The notes under the pieces were generated by a model that saw only the letters and a list, made by a program, of their open reading frames with translations, made no database searches and had not been told where the DNA came from. From the NCBI RefSeq assembly GCF_014201115.1, contig NZ_JACHDO010000001.1:2604001-2668000 (forward strand): a stretch of DNA of 64,000 nt, written 5' to 3'. The DNA is from Nocardiopsis metallicus. Its GTDB lineage: Bacteria > Actinomycetota > Actinomycetes > Streptosporangiales > Streptosporangiaceae. Shown here piece after piece: positions 29,755-37,719 of this stretch; within the stretch, counting starts at the first letter, position 1; every line of letters begins with the position of its first letter. A program made the translations under genes and the position numbers.

Positions 29755-29971
29755 GACGGCAATGTTAGCCCTCCGCAACCATTGGTCGCTCCCGCTTTTG
29801 CGCCCCCGTCAGGGAATACGGGGTGGCCCGGACCGCGCCCGCGTGAATCGCATCGGCGGCCGCCGATGCGGGGGTGCGGGCCAGCGTGAAAGGATTCCTC
29901 ACGTAGACGCCGCGTCTTCGCGCGCAGCCGCGCGCATCATCGTACGCACAAGGGAACGGTGAACGATTCAC

Positions 29972-30247
29972 ATGGCTAAGAAGGACGGTGAGGTCGCACC
30001 GGTCGTCATCGGACTGGTTGCGGGCTTCGCGGCCGAGTTCGTCACGCGCAAGGCTCTGACCTTCGCCTGGACACGTGCGACCGGCGAGGAACCGCCGACG
30101 GACCTGGAGTCCCCGGACGTCAGCCTGGGCCGTGCCCTGAGCTGGGCCGTGGTGGCGGGTGTGGGCGTCGAGGTGGCCAGGGTGCTGGCCGTCCGCGCCG
30201 CCCGCAAGCAGCTGGGCGGTTCCAGCGGGCGCGACCTGGAGGTCTGA
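29972..30247 (+). CDS. DUF4235 small membrane protein
   Basis: 91 aa. There are two hydrophobic helices, VVIGLVAGFAAEFVTRKAL and ALSWAVVAGVGVEVARVLAV, separated by a polar loop with GEEPPTDLESPDVS. This is the DUF4235 pattern of small actinobacterial membrane proteins with unknown function. It is divergent from valS with about 217 nt between the starts. Confidence 0.85.
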   Translation: MAKKDGEVAPVVIGLVAGFAAEFVTRKALTFAWTRATGEEPPTDLESPDVSLGRALSWAVVAGVGVEVARVLAVRAARKQLGGSSGRDLEV

Positions 30248-30567
30248 GGCCCGCCCTCGTCCGGGGCTTTGGACCCGGTAATCACGACGACGGTGGGCGG
30301 CCCACCGCACTGGTTGCTTCCCCTCTTCGGGGCCCCGTGTGCGGTCGGCCGTCCACCGTCGTGCTTCGCGCGCCGTCGCCTCGCTCCACCCCGAAAGACG
30401 CGCGATGCGCCCCCGGAGGGGACGCATCGGATCGCGGCTCGGGCGCTCACCGGTCGTGCTCGGGTGCCCACCGGTTCTTCACCGACGGTCGAACAGGTCC
30501 CGCCCCCGTACCCCACGGCGTCCTCGGGGACCCCTGGGTGCCGTGCGCGGACCCGTCGCCGTCAGCG
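30248..30567. other. Intergenic region between convergent DUF4235 and DUF4193 genes
   Basis: 320 nt, no gene supported. ACGACGGTGG near 30287 can pair with CCACCGTCGT near 30353 as a long stem, and CGATGCG/CGCATCG (about 30404-30431) forms another; these probably terminate both genes. Open frames here have no protein-like composition. Confidence 0.4.
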
Positions 30568-30864
30568 TCAGGCGCATTCCTTGCAGACCAGCTGACCGGC
30601 GCGCTGCTCAGCGAGCTGACTGCGGTGGTGCACCAGGAAGCAGCGCGAGCAGGTGAACTCGTCGGCCTGGCGGGGAAGCACGCGCACGGCGAGTTCCTCG
30701 CCGGACAGGTCGGCACCGGGCAGTTCCATGCCCTCGGCCACCTCGTCGGGGTCGACGTCGATGGTACCGGTGCCCTTGTCCACGCGCCGCGCCTGCAGCT
30801 CCTGGAGGCTGTCCTCGTTGATGTCCTCGTCAGTCTTGCGCGGGCTGTCGTAGTCGGTCGCCAT
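30568..30864 (-). CDS. DUF4193 zinc-ribbon protein (Rv2699c-like)
   Basis: 98 aa from ATG 30864 (MATDYDSPRKTDEDINEDSL) with GGAG upstream. The N-terminal half is acidic and the C-terminal half holds two Cys pairs, CSRC and CKEC, separated by about 20 residues (FLVHHRSQLAEQRAGQLV in between), a zinc ribbon. DUF4193 is a conserved actinobacterial family next to dut in mycobacteria; the function is unknown. It has its own promoter immediately upstream. Confidence 0.92.
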   Translation of the reverse strand: MATDYDSPRKTDEDINEDSLQELQARRVDKGTGTIDVDPDEVAEGMELPGADLSGEELAVRVLPRQADEFTCSRCFLVHHRSQLAEQRAGQLVCKECA

Positions 30865-31384
30865 CTCTGCTAACTCCATCCCCCTCGTTTAGTGCCTCGT
30901 CGCGCGGGTGTAACGCTTGAGAGACCTTCGTTGTGCCCGGATCGGCCGATGAGTTTTCCCGATGTCGGTGATCTGTGCCCCCTCCCGGGTCACAGTTCAC
31001 TGGTCAGCAGCACTTTCACGAGATTGTGACCGGAGGCGGCCAAGGTTCAGCGGCCCCTCACAGGTCGTTCCCTGCTGTACTACCCAACGTCAGGCGCCTC
31101 GTAGACCTGAAAACACGTTTGCGCCCACATACCGGACAAGCATGGAACACTCCCCCGAGTACGGGCCAAAAAGCAAGACATGCCCACGTCAGGAGGGATT
31201 CCCTCCGTGTCCACGCCCGGGGAAGCATACCCACCCCGGCTTGACGCTCGTGACAGGGGTGGGCGTGTCTTCGGACACGTATAGATACCACGAAGCGGGG
31301 CGGTACGCAGCTCGACCCCCGGCGTAGTCGTGCCCCGGGACCTGCCCGTCGGAGAGATCACGGGGCGTGTTCGGCGAAGACGCC
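30865..31384. other. Intergenic region upstream of DUF4193
   Basis: 520 nt without a supported gene. It holds the DUF4193 promoter (30886-30913), a repeated GGTCACA/TGTGACC inverted pair near 30990-31030, and a UUCG-capped hairpin CGTGTC-TTCG-GACACG (31264-31279). The GC content is lower than in flanking genes. A small RNA is possible but I see no direct evidence. Confidence 0.4.
30886..30913 (-). promoter_or_regulatory. Promoter of DUF4193 gene
   Basis: On the minus strand TTACAC (30908-30913) and TAAACG (30886-30891) are 16 nt apart. The predicted start lies near 30879, giving a leader of about 15 nt that contains the ribosome site. Confidence 0.5.
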
Positions 31385-32644
31385 CTAACGCCGCTCGGCG
31401 GGTTCGGTGCCGTTGCCCGCAGGCACCGGCAGGCAGACCGTGACGACCAGACCGCCGCCCGCGCGGGGCCAGGCGGTCACCACCCCTTCGTGCGCGCGCA
31501 CCACCGAACGCACGATGGACAGGCCCAGACCGGCGCTGCGGCCCGAGCCGACGCGGTCGCCGGAGCCGCGGCGGAACGGTTCGAAGAGCCCCTCGATCTC
31601 GTAGGCCGGGATGACCTTGCCCGAATTCTCCACCTGGACCGCGGGCATGCCCTCGTACATACCGCTGCGCACGGTGATCTCACCCTCGTCGACGTTGTAC
31701 TTGAGGGCGTTCTCGACCAGGTTGGCCACGAGGCGCTCCAGCAGCACGGGGTCGCCGGTCACCGGGGCGGGCCGCAGGTCCTGGCGCAGCGACAGCCCGG
31801 ACTCGTCGATGGCCCCGCTGAGCTGGCTGAGCACCGTCGTGACGACCTCGCTGAGGTCGACCCTGGCCTTGACCTCGAGTTCGCGGTCGCTCTTGGCCAG
31901 GAACAGAAGGCCGTCGATGAGGCGTTCGTGGCGGGCGTTGGTCTCCAGGAGGGTCTGCCCGACGGTCCTGAGGTCCGGCGAGACGTCCGGCGCGCTCAGG
32001 GCCACCTCCAGGAGGGTGCGGTTGATCGCCAGGGGCGTACGCAGCTCGTGGGAGGCGTTGGCGACGAAGCGCCGCTGCCCGTCGAAGGCCCGGTCGAGGC
32101 GTTCGAGCATGCCGTCGAAGGTGTCGGCGAGCTCACGGATCTCGTCGTCGGGCCCGGACAGCGCGATGCGTTCGTGCAGGGAGCGTTCGGAGAGCCTGCG
32201 TGCGATGCGGGTGATCTTCTGCAGCGGTGAGAGCGCCCTGCCCGCCACCGCGTACCCAAGGGCCACGGCGAGCAGCCCCACCAGGAACAGCGCGAGCAGC
32301 GAGAACCGGGTGACGTGGGTGAGGACCTGCTCGATGTAGTGACTGTTCTCGATCAGCTCGGCGGGACTCTCCTCGGACAGGAGCGCGTTGAGCAGGACCG
32401 CGACGACCAGGTAGTTGACCAGGACCAGCAGGGAGCCCGCCGCGAAGAAGAGCATCCCGTAGATGAGGGTGAGGCGGGCGCGCAGGCTCAGGTTGTCCGT
32501 GAAGCGGTGCACCGTGGCGTGGGCGGTGGAGCGTTCCCCGCCGGATCCGCCCGGAGCGACGGAGTTCAGGCTGCGCCAGGTCCCCGTGTCCCCGGGACGC
32601 GTGGGTTCGACCTGCCCTGGCTCTGGGCGCTCCCCCGGTCTCAC
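31385..32644 (-). CDS. Sensor histidine kinase of an OmpR-type two-component system
   Basis: 419 aa. There are two membrane helices (about 58-90 and 113-135) around a short outer loop, a HAMP-type region (GRALSPLQKITRIARRLSERS), the H-box ASHELRTPLAI, the N-box NLVENALKYN and the G2 box GRSAGLGLSIVRSVVRAHEG. The G1 region is VENSGKVI rather than the usual DxGxG form. The GTG start overlaps the regulator stop (GTGA). The outer loop is only about 25 residues, so it may sense the membrane rather than a large ligand. It sits between DUF4193 and the suhB-type gene, where mycobacteria have cei. Confidence 0.92.
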   Translation of the reverse strand: MRPGERPEPGQVEPTRPGDTGTWRSLNSVAPGGSGGERSTAHATVHRFTDNLSLRARLTLIYGMLFFAAGSLLVLVNYLVVAVLLNALLSEESPAELIENSHYIEQVLTHVTRFSLLALFLVGLLAVALGYAVAGRALSPLQKITRIARRLSERSLHERIALSGPDDEIRELADTFDGMLERLDRAFDGQRRFVANASHELRTPLAINRTLLEVALSAPDVSPDLRTVGQTLLETNARHERLIDGLLFLAKSDRELEVKARVDLSEVVTTVLSQLSGAIDESGLSLRQDLRPAPVTGDPVLLERLVANLVENALKYNVDEGEITVRSGMYEGMPAVQVENSGKVIPAYEIEGLFEPFRRGSGDRVGSGRSAGLGLSIVRSVVRAHEGVVTAWPRAGGGLVVTVCLPVPAGNGTEPAERR

Positions 32645-33294
32645 AAGCGGTACCCCGCCCCCGGGACGGTCTGGATGACCGGCGGGTCACCGAGTTTCTT
32701 GCGCAGGGTCATGACGGTGACCCGGACGACGTTGGTGAAGGGGTCGGCGTTCTCGTCCCAGGCCTTCTCCAGCAGGCCCTCGGCGCTGACCACGGTTCCC
32801 TGGGCGCGCATGAGCACCTGCAGGACCGCGAACTCCTTGGGCGTGAGCGGGACCTCGCGGCCCTCGCGGTGCACCTGGTGGTTGGCCGGGTCCAGGGTGA
32901 TGCCGCCCCGTTCCAGGACGGGCGGCAGCGGCGGTGCCGAGCGGCGTCCCAGGGCGTGCACGCGGGCGATGAGCTCGGCGAAGGCGAAGGGTTTGGCCAG
33001 GTAGTCGTCGGCCCCCAGGGTGAGGCCATCGACCTTGTCCTGGACCCCGTCGGAGGCGGTGAGCATCAGGATGCGGCCGTTGTAGCTCTCGTTGACCAGG
33101 GAGCGGGCGACGTCGTCGCCGTGGGTGCCGGGGAGGTCGCGGTCCAGCACGACGACGTCGTAGTCGTTGACCGCGGTGTACTCGAGGGCGGCGTCCCCGT
33201 CGTAGACGACGTCGACCGCCATGGACTCCCGTCGCAGTCCGACGGCCACTGCGTCGGCCAGGACCCGTTCGTCTTCGACCACGAGTACGCGCAA
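32641..33294 (-). CDS. OmpR-family response regulator
   Basis: 217 aa. The receiver domain has the acidic pair VVEDERVLAD, the phospho-acceptor D51 in VVLDRDLPG, the conserved Thr in LMLTASD and Lys in LAKPF. The DNA-binding winged helix ends NVVRVTVMTLRKKLGDPPVIQTVPGAGYRL. It is the first gene of the pair with the downstream kinase. A hairpin followed by five T lies only about 35-80 nt before its start, so expression may depend on read-through. Confidence 0.93.
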   Translation of the reverse strand: MRVLVVEDERVLADAVAVGLRRESMAVDVVYDGDAALEYTAVNDYDVVVLDRDLPGTHGDDVARSLVNESYNGRILMLTASDGVQDKVDGLTLGADDYLAKPFAFAELIARVHALGRRSAPPLPPVLERGGITLDPANHQVHREGREVPLTPKEFAVLQVLMRAQGTVVSAEGLLEKAWDENADPFTNVVRVTVMTLRKKLGDPPVIQTVPGAGYRL

Positions 33295-33326
33295 CGTTGT
33301 CCCTCTAGAGCGTCGGTGTCTGGAAA

Positions 33327-33374
33327 CAAAAAGGGGGCCGCTGCCGGCGCATCCCCCAACACACCGGCAGCGGC
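33327..33374 (-). terminator. Intrinsic terminator/attenuator in the response-regulator leader
   Basis: On the minus strand the 11-bp stem (33364-33374 with 33337-33347) is followed by CCCC and TTTTT. It lies just before the regulator start, where a terminator would act as an attenuator or end a short leader RNA. Confidence 0.5.
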
Positions 33375-33557
33375 GTTCTTGGTCCCGGCCGCGTCAACCG
33401 TTCTCTCACAGTGGAGGTAAGGAGACGGTAAACCCGTGGACTCCGGAGAGTCCTTCTCCTCGACCCCGTGTGACACGGGCGCTGAACCGGGAGCTTCGCA
33501 ACTCCCCTGAGCACGGGGCGGCCGCCGCCGACGAATCCCCCAACCGTCGGCGGCGGC
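33337..33557. promoter_or_regulatory. Twin hairpins with identical loop decamer
   Basis: Two stems, 33337-33374 (11 bp) and 33521-33557 (13 bp), share the loop sequence ATCCCCCAAC on the plus strand (33351-33360 and 33535-33544). Stems differ in sequence while the loop is kept, which suggests that the loop is functional in RNA. Three smaller hairpins lie between them. It may be a cis-regulator of the two-component genes (minus strand) or a plus-strand small RNA with C-rich loops. Confidence 0.45.
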
Positions 33558-33798
33558 TCAACCCCGCACATCTCAAATCTGACACATCAAGAATAAGAAA
33601 CAAGTAAGCACAAGGCCCATTCGGGAAATGTGTCTTGTGACACTCTTTTACATCACTCACCCCAAGCACGCGAGCCGCCCCGGGTCCGACCGGGCACCCC
33701 GACGCCCGAATCACCCCTGAGGCGGACTTTTCCACCCTGCGGAATGACCTTCCGCCGTCGATGGAAGTTACGGAAGGATCACGCGCGGGGGGTGGGCG

Positions 33799-33814
33799 TT
33801 TGACGTGGATCACA
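33799..33814. promoter_or_regulatory. CRP-like binding site
   Basis: TTTGACGTGGATCACA matches TGTGA-N6-TCACA with one mismatch. It lies 174 nt before the small conserved gene at 33988 and could regulate it. Single-site match, so tentative. Confidence 0.35.
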
Positions 33815-33987
33815 GTGCGGTAGAGGTAGGAGACGCACGCGTGGACACCGGGCACCCTCCCGGACCGCGACGAGCACGCATGTCACAGGGTCGTGACGAC
33901 TTCGATTCGTGCGGACGCGAAGGCGTGCGCATACGGATTACACCGGGGCATCACCATGTCCCGGTGCCTACCCCTGGAAGAGGTGCA

Positions 33988-34152
33988 ATGGGCGAGTTCA
34001 TGGCGGAGATCAAGGTCCGTATCAGCGAGACCTATCGGTCGCTCGAATCGGCGCAGGCCGCCGGGGACGACTTCCTTGCCGACACCCATGCGTCGGAGCT
34101 CGAGGATCTCTACCGCATCGCGGCTCGCAACGGCGTCGACGCCCACTCCTGA
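33988..34152 (+). CDS. Small conserved actinobacterial protein
   Basis: 54 aa from ATG 33988, with GGAAGAGG a few bases upstream. The sequence begins MGEFMAEIKVRISETYRSLE and contains DDFLADTHASELEDLYRIA, a predicted two-helix hairpin with a polar surface. I have an impression of near-identical short proteins in other actinomycetes next to suhB-like genes, but no function is known to me. The next ATG (MAEIKV) is a possible alternative start. Confidence 0.7.
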   Translation: MGEFMAEIKVRISETYRSLESAQAAGDDFLADTHASELEDLYRIAARNGVDAHS

Positions 34153-34252
34153 CCGGAGCGGCCGACGCCGTCCCCTGCCCCTGAGGGGCCGGGGACCGGC
34201 AGCGCAGGGACGGGGCGGGCAACCGCTCGGGTGTTCCGACCCCGTCTCCCCC

Positions 34253-34283
34253 AGGCCCCGGGCGCTCCCCGCGCCCGGGGCCT
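34253..34283. terminator. Bidirectional terminator
   Basis: 13-bp perfect stem (34253-34265 with 34271-34283, loop TCCCC) between the small gene and the convergent inositol monophosphatase gene. A second weaker G/C stem lies at about 34168-34195. Confidence 0.7.
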
Positions 34284-34331
34284 TCCTGTGTTCACGACCC
34301 CGGCGTGTTCCCGGTTCTCGTTCGCCCGGGG

Positions 34332-35144
34332 TCAGCCGTCCGTGTCGGCGCCGAGCGGGGCCAGCAGCGCGTCCAGCTCCTCGTAGAGGCCGGGGCGGGC
34401 GACGATCACCAGATCGTTGCTGGGCGGCCCGGCGCGCAGACCCCCCACCCGCAGCCCGGCCTCACTGGCGACCAGGCCCGGTGCGGCCCAGTCCCACAGG
34501 TGCAGCCCGCGCTCGTAGTAGGCGTTGTAGCGGCCGGTGGCCATCCCGGTGATGTCCACCGCGGCCGAACCGCCCCGGCGGATGTCCCGCACCAGCGGGA
34601 TCACCTCGGTGAGGACCTTCGCCTGCTGGAGGCGGCGCTGGGGGAAGTATCCGAAGCCGGTGGCGACCAGCGCCCGGTCCAACGGCACCGCCTCGGGCGC
34701 GCGCAGGGCCCGCCCGCCGAGCCTGGCCCCGCCGCCCAGGACCGCCTCGAACATCTGCCCGTGGACGGGCAGGTGGACGGCGGCCGCCACGACCTGCCCG
34801 TCGACCTCCGCGCCGACGGCCACCCCCCAGTCGGGGCTCCCGTACAGGTAGTTGACGGTGCCGTCGATGGGGTCGACGACCCAGCGGACCCCGCTGCTGC
34901 CCTCGATGCCGCCGCCCTCCTCGCCGAGCACCGCGTCGTGCGGGCGGGCCGCGAGCAGCCGGTCCCTGATGAGGTCCTCGGTCGCCCGGTCCATCTCGGT
35001 GACGACGTCGGTGGGGCTGGACTTGGTGTCCAGGACGGTGATGCCCTCCTGCCCCTTGGCCGCGAGCTCTCCGGCCTCCGCCGCCACCGCGACGGCCAGG
35101 TCCCGCAGTTTCTCCGGGTCGTGTGGGGACTGGATGGTGCTCAC
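34332..35144 (-). CDS. suhB: Inositol monophosphatase family protein (suhB-like)
   Basis: 270 aa from GTG 35144 with a GGAAAGG site. The metal-binding motifs are GEEGGG, WVVDPIDGTVNYLYG and WDWAAPGLVASEAG, all intact. It is a Mg2+-dependent phosphatase of inositol-1-phosphate or a related sugar phosphate; inositol is needed in actinobacteria for mycothiol and phosphatidylinositol. The place at the end of the ceoB-dut-DUF4193 block matches suhB (Rv2701c) of M. tuberculosis. Confidence 0.9.
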   Translation of the reverse strand: MSTIQSPHDPEKLRDLAVAVAAEAGELAAKGQEGITVLDTKSSPTDVVTEMDRATEDLIRDRLLAARPHDAVLGEEGGGIEGSSGVRWVVDPIDGTVNYLYGSPDWGVAVGAEVDGQVVAAAVHLPVHGQMFEAVLGGGARLGGRALRAPEAVPLDRALVATGFGYFPQRRLQQAKVLTEVIPLVRDIRRGGSAAVDITGMATGRYNAYYERGLHLWDWAAPGLVASEAGLRVGGLRAGPPSNDLVIVARPGLYEELDALLAPLGADTDG

Positions 35145-35329
35145 TGGTGCCCTTTCCGCTCGTGGCCGCCCGGGCCCGGTCGTGCCTGGACGCTTCCGCC
35201 AACGAACTCTACGCCGCGCTCCCCTCAGTCGATGGTCCCCACCGCGGCACTGTTCCCAACGGCGGAGCGCCCGAGGGACGCAGGGGCCACGGCTGACCGG
35301 CCGGTCCGGTTCCCGCTTGGAGAAACGAC

Positions 35330-35373
35330 ACGGTGGTCGCAACCCCCCGGGGCCGGGGTGTTGCGACCACCGT
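35330..35373. terminator. Terminator of S9 peptidase gene
   Basis: 14-bp perfect stem (35330-35343 with 35360-35373) about 60 nt after the peptidase stop on the minus strand, followed on the plus side by more G/C-rich DNA. It also separates this gene from suhB. Confidence 0.7.
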
Positions 35374-35429
35374 TGGACCCCGCCCCCGCCGGGACCCTCT
35401 CGGGTGTGCGCTCCCGCGAGCCGCGAAAG

Positions 35430-37472
35430 CTAGAGCAGCTCGGGCTTGGTCCACTCCTTTCCGTGGACGTGGTGGTCCAGGAAGGCGAAGATCGTCTGGT
35501 ACCAGATCTGGGCGTTGCCCGGGCTCAGGATCCAGTGGTTCTCGTCCGGGAAGTACAGGAACTTCGCGTCGACCCCGTGCAGGAGGAGGTCGCGCCACAG
35601 GTGCAGGCCCTCGCCGATCGGCACCCGGTAGTCCTTGTCACCGTGGATGACCAGCATCGGGGTGCGGATCTTGTCAGCGTGCAGGTGCGGCGAGTTGAGC
35701 TGGTAGCGCTCAGGCTGGGCCAGCGGGGTGCCGAACTCGTTCTCCCACACCGGCGGGTAGTCGGTGGTGCCGCTGAACCCGTCCAGCTGCCACAGGGAGG
35801 CGTGCGAGACGATCGCCTTGAACCGGTCGGTGTGCCCGGCGATCCAGTTGGCCATGTAGCCGCCGAAGGAGCCGCCCATCATGGCGGTGCGCTCGGCGTC
35901 GATGTCCTCGCGGGCCTCGGCGGCGTCGGTGATCGCCATGACGTCGGCGTGCGTGCGCGGGCCCCACTGGCCCCAGGCCCGGCGGAGCATGTCCTGGCCG
36001 TAGCCGGTGGACAGCGCGGGATCCGGCAGCAGCACCGCGTAGCCCCGGGCGGCCAGCAGCCACGGGTTCCAGCGCCAGGACCAGCCGTTGAAGCTCATGT
36101 ACGGACCGCCGTGGACCCAGAGCATGAGCGGTGCGGGCGAGTCCGCCGAGGCCTCCTCGGGCAGTACCAGCCACGACCGGATCCGGGTGCCGTCGTCCGC
36201 GGTGGTCTCGATCTCGGTGAGCGTGCCCGGCATGGTCAGCTCGGAGCCGGGAGTGCGCAGGTGGACGGGCTGGCCGTCGACGGCGTCGGCGTCCAGCCGG
36301 ACCGGGGCGGGCGGAGCGTCCCAGGCGTCGCGCAGCGCGTAGACGTAGCGCCCGTCCGGGGACGGGTTCAGCGCGCTGTAGGCGCCGTGGTCGCCGGTGA
36401 TGCGGGTGAGCGCGCCGGTGGCCACGTCCAGGCGGAAGACCGGGCGGCGGCCGTTCTCGTCGGCGACCAGGAAGACCGTGCTGGAGTCCGCCGACCACGC
36501 GTAGCCCTGGGGCCAGAGCTCGTGGTCGGGCAGCAGGTCGCGGCCCTCGCCGGTGGCCAGGTCGGTGATCCACAGCGTGGCGTTGCGGGGCTCGCCGTCG
36601 TAGCTGCCCTCGTCGTTGGCGTGGACCAGGACCCTGGTGCCGTCCGGGGAGGGCACGGGCGAGCCGAACTCGAAGCCGGCGTCCGGACCGCCCGCGATGG
36701 TGCGGCGCTCGCCGGTGGCGACGTCGATGGCGACGACCTCATCGCGGCGGGAGCCGCCGGAGGTGGGCACGGACCAGCTGGTCAGCAGGGTGGAGCCGTC
36801 CGGAGTGAGCGCCGGGGAGGCGCCCAGCAGGGACAGGCCGGCGTCGGGGGTGAGGTCGCGGGGCTCGCCGAGGCGGGCGTCCTCGTCCTCGGGCGGGGTG
36901 GCTGTGAAGACGCGGGGGTGGTCCGGGCCGACGTCGCTGTCCCAGGAGCGCACGGGCAGGGCCTCGTGCAGGATCGCGGTGACCCCGGCCTCCTCGCGGG
37001 CCTTGCGGGCCTCGGTGTCGGCCTCGTCGTCCTCGGACCCGGGCAGGACCCTTCCGGTGAAGGCCACCAGTCCGGAGTCGCGGGCGACCGTGAAGGCGCC
37101 CACGCCGCCGGGCCGGGAAGCGACCTGGCGGGCCTCGCCGCCGTCGGCGGGCAACAGCCACAGGGCGGACTTGGGCTTGTCCTCCCCCTTGGCCTCGGGG
37201 TCGGCTCGGCCGGTGCTGAAGAGTACCGAGCCGTCGGGGAGGAACTCCGCGCCCGACTCGCCCTTGGTGGAGCGGGTCAGGCGCCGGGGGGCGCGCCCGC
37301 CCTCGGACTCGGGAGCCGTGTCGATCTCCCACAGGGCGCTGCGGAAGGACTTGGCGTCGGGGGCGATGTCGCTCACGGGCGCGACGAGGCGGGTGCCGTC
37401 CGGGGACAGGCGCAGCCCGTTCACGCGGCGCAGGCGAACGTACTCCGGCAGTTCATACCAGGAACGAACCAA
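35430..37472 (-). CDS. S9-family (prolyl oligopeptidase type) peptidase
   Basis: 680 aa. The N-terminal 400 residues form a WD/TolB-like propeller with repeats such as LSPDGTRL, SPVPSPDGTRVLV and NPSPDGRYVYAL. The C-terminal alpha/beta hydrolase domain has the nucleophile GGSFGGYM, the Asp in VIHGDKDYRVP and the His in DENHWI. It cleaves small peptides, probably in the cytosol as no signal peptide is present. The start is TTG at 37472 with GGAG upstream. A promoter and a palindromic operator candidate lie within 115 nt upstream. Confidence 0.9.
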   Translation of the reverse strand: MVRSWYELPEYVRLRRVNGLRLSPDGTRLVAPVSDIAPDAKSFRSALWEIDTAPESEGGRAPRRLTRSTKGESGAEFLPDGSVLFSTGRADPEAKGEDKPKSALWLLPADGGEARQVASRPGGVGAFTVARDSGLVAFTGRVLPGSEDDEADTEARKAREEAGVTAILHEALPVRSWDSDVGPDHPRVFTATPPEDEDARLGEPRDLTPDAGLSLLGASPALTPDGSTLLTSWSVPTSGGSRRDEVVAIDVATGERRTIAGGPDAGFEFGSPVPSPDGTRVLVHANDEGSYDGEPRNATLWITDLATGEGRDLLPDHELWPQGYAWSADSSTVFLVADENGRRPVFRLDVATGALTRITGDHGAYSALNPSPDGRYVYALRDAWDAPPAPVRLDADAVDGQPVHLRTPGSELTMPGTLTEIETTADDGTRIRSWLVLPEEASADSPAPLMLWVHGGPYMSFNGWSWRWNPWLLAARGYAVLLPDPALSTGYGQDMLRRAWGQWGPRTHADVMAITDAAEAREDIDAERTAMMGGSFGGYMANWIAGHTDRFKAIVSHASLWQLDGFSGTTDYPPVWENEFGTPLAQPERYQLNSPHLHADKIRTPMLVIHGDKDYRVPIGEGLHLWRDLLLHGVDAKFLYFPDENHWILSPGNAQIWYQTIFAFLDHHVHGKEWTKPELL

Positions 37473-37511
37473 GGGGAATCTCCAGAAACCGTCGACTTGT
37501 GGTCTGGGACG

Positions 37512-37540
37512 ACCTTATCCGGGACAGTGAACCCGGTCAC
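37512..37540 (-). promoter_or_regulatory. Promoter of S9 peptidase gene
   Basis: On the minus strand GTGACC (37535-37540) and TAAGGT (37512-37517) are 17 nt apart. The expected start near 37505 gives a leader of about 33 nt. Confidence 0.45.
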
Positions 37541-37572
37541 CACCCCTTTTCACGTTTCCCCACGTCAAGGGC

Positions 37573-37587
37573 GTCAACATTGTTGAC
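37573..37587. promoter_or_regulatory. Palindromic operator candidate GTCAACA-T-TGTTGAC
   Basis: Perfect 7-bp arms around one base, about 40 nt upstream of the -35 of the peptidase promoter. It is AT-rich against a GC-rich background, as many repressor or activator sites are. Confidence 0.4.
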
Positions 37588-37605
37588 TCAGCCTCTCCCG
37601 GAGAG

Positions 37606-37644
37606 CGCGTCCGGGACAGCGGCGAGGGCGCCGTCCCGGACGCG
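37606..37644 (-). terminator. Terminator of ferrochelatase gene
   Basis: 12-bp perfect stem (37606-37617 with 37633-37644) about 75 nt after the ferrochelatase stop on the minus strand. Confidence 0.6.
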
Positions 37645-37719
37645 GGCGGGTTCACCGAGCGTCAGGAGAGCGCTCGGAACAGGCGCTAGGCCAATCGCGG
37701 CCGTTTGCGCTCCACCGGG

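Larger units (their letters stand above)
33295..33987. other. Long intergenic region with structured leader and divergent promoters
   Basis: 693 nt without a firm gene. It contains the twin hairpins (33327-33557), smaller hairpins GGACTC-CGGA-GAGTCC (33438-33453) and CCCGTGT/ACACGGG near 33466-33479, an AT-rich stretch at about 33570-33660 that should carry promoters, and a CRP-like site (33799-33814). A 24-codon GTG frame on the plus strand (33436-33510) is possible but unsupported. Confidence 0.5.

Noticed and set aside
27040..29889. A 949-codon plus-strand frame opposite valS
   Set aside because: Antisense shadow of a complete valine--tRNA ligase gene; no ribosome site or family signature.
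30975..31327. Open frames in the gap upstream of DUF4193
   Set aside because: No ribosome site, family motif or consistent codon bias; overlapping frames on both strands look alike.
33436..33510. 24-codon GTG frame between the twin hairpins as a leader peptide
   Set aside because: Spacing to the nearest GGAG is long, composition is unremarkable and its strand is opposite to the nearest regulated genes.
33337..33557. c-di-AMP (ydaO/yuaA) riboswitch
   Set aside because: The conserved GGGGAACC and CCCGACAGCT-type segments are absent on both strands.
33337..33557. Canonical 6C RNA
   Set aside because: Loops have five, not six or more, C and the hairpins are too far apart; kept only as a distant comparison.
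34305..37586. A 1093-codon plus-strand frame across suhB and the S9 peptidase
   Set aside because: It spans two genes and two terminators on the other strand and has low-complexity composition.
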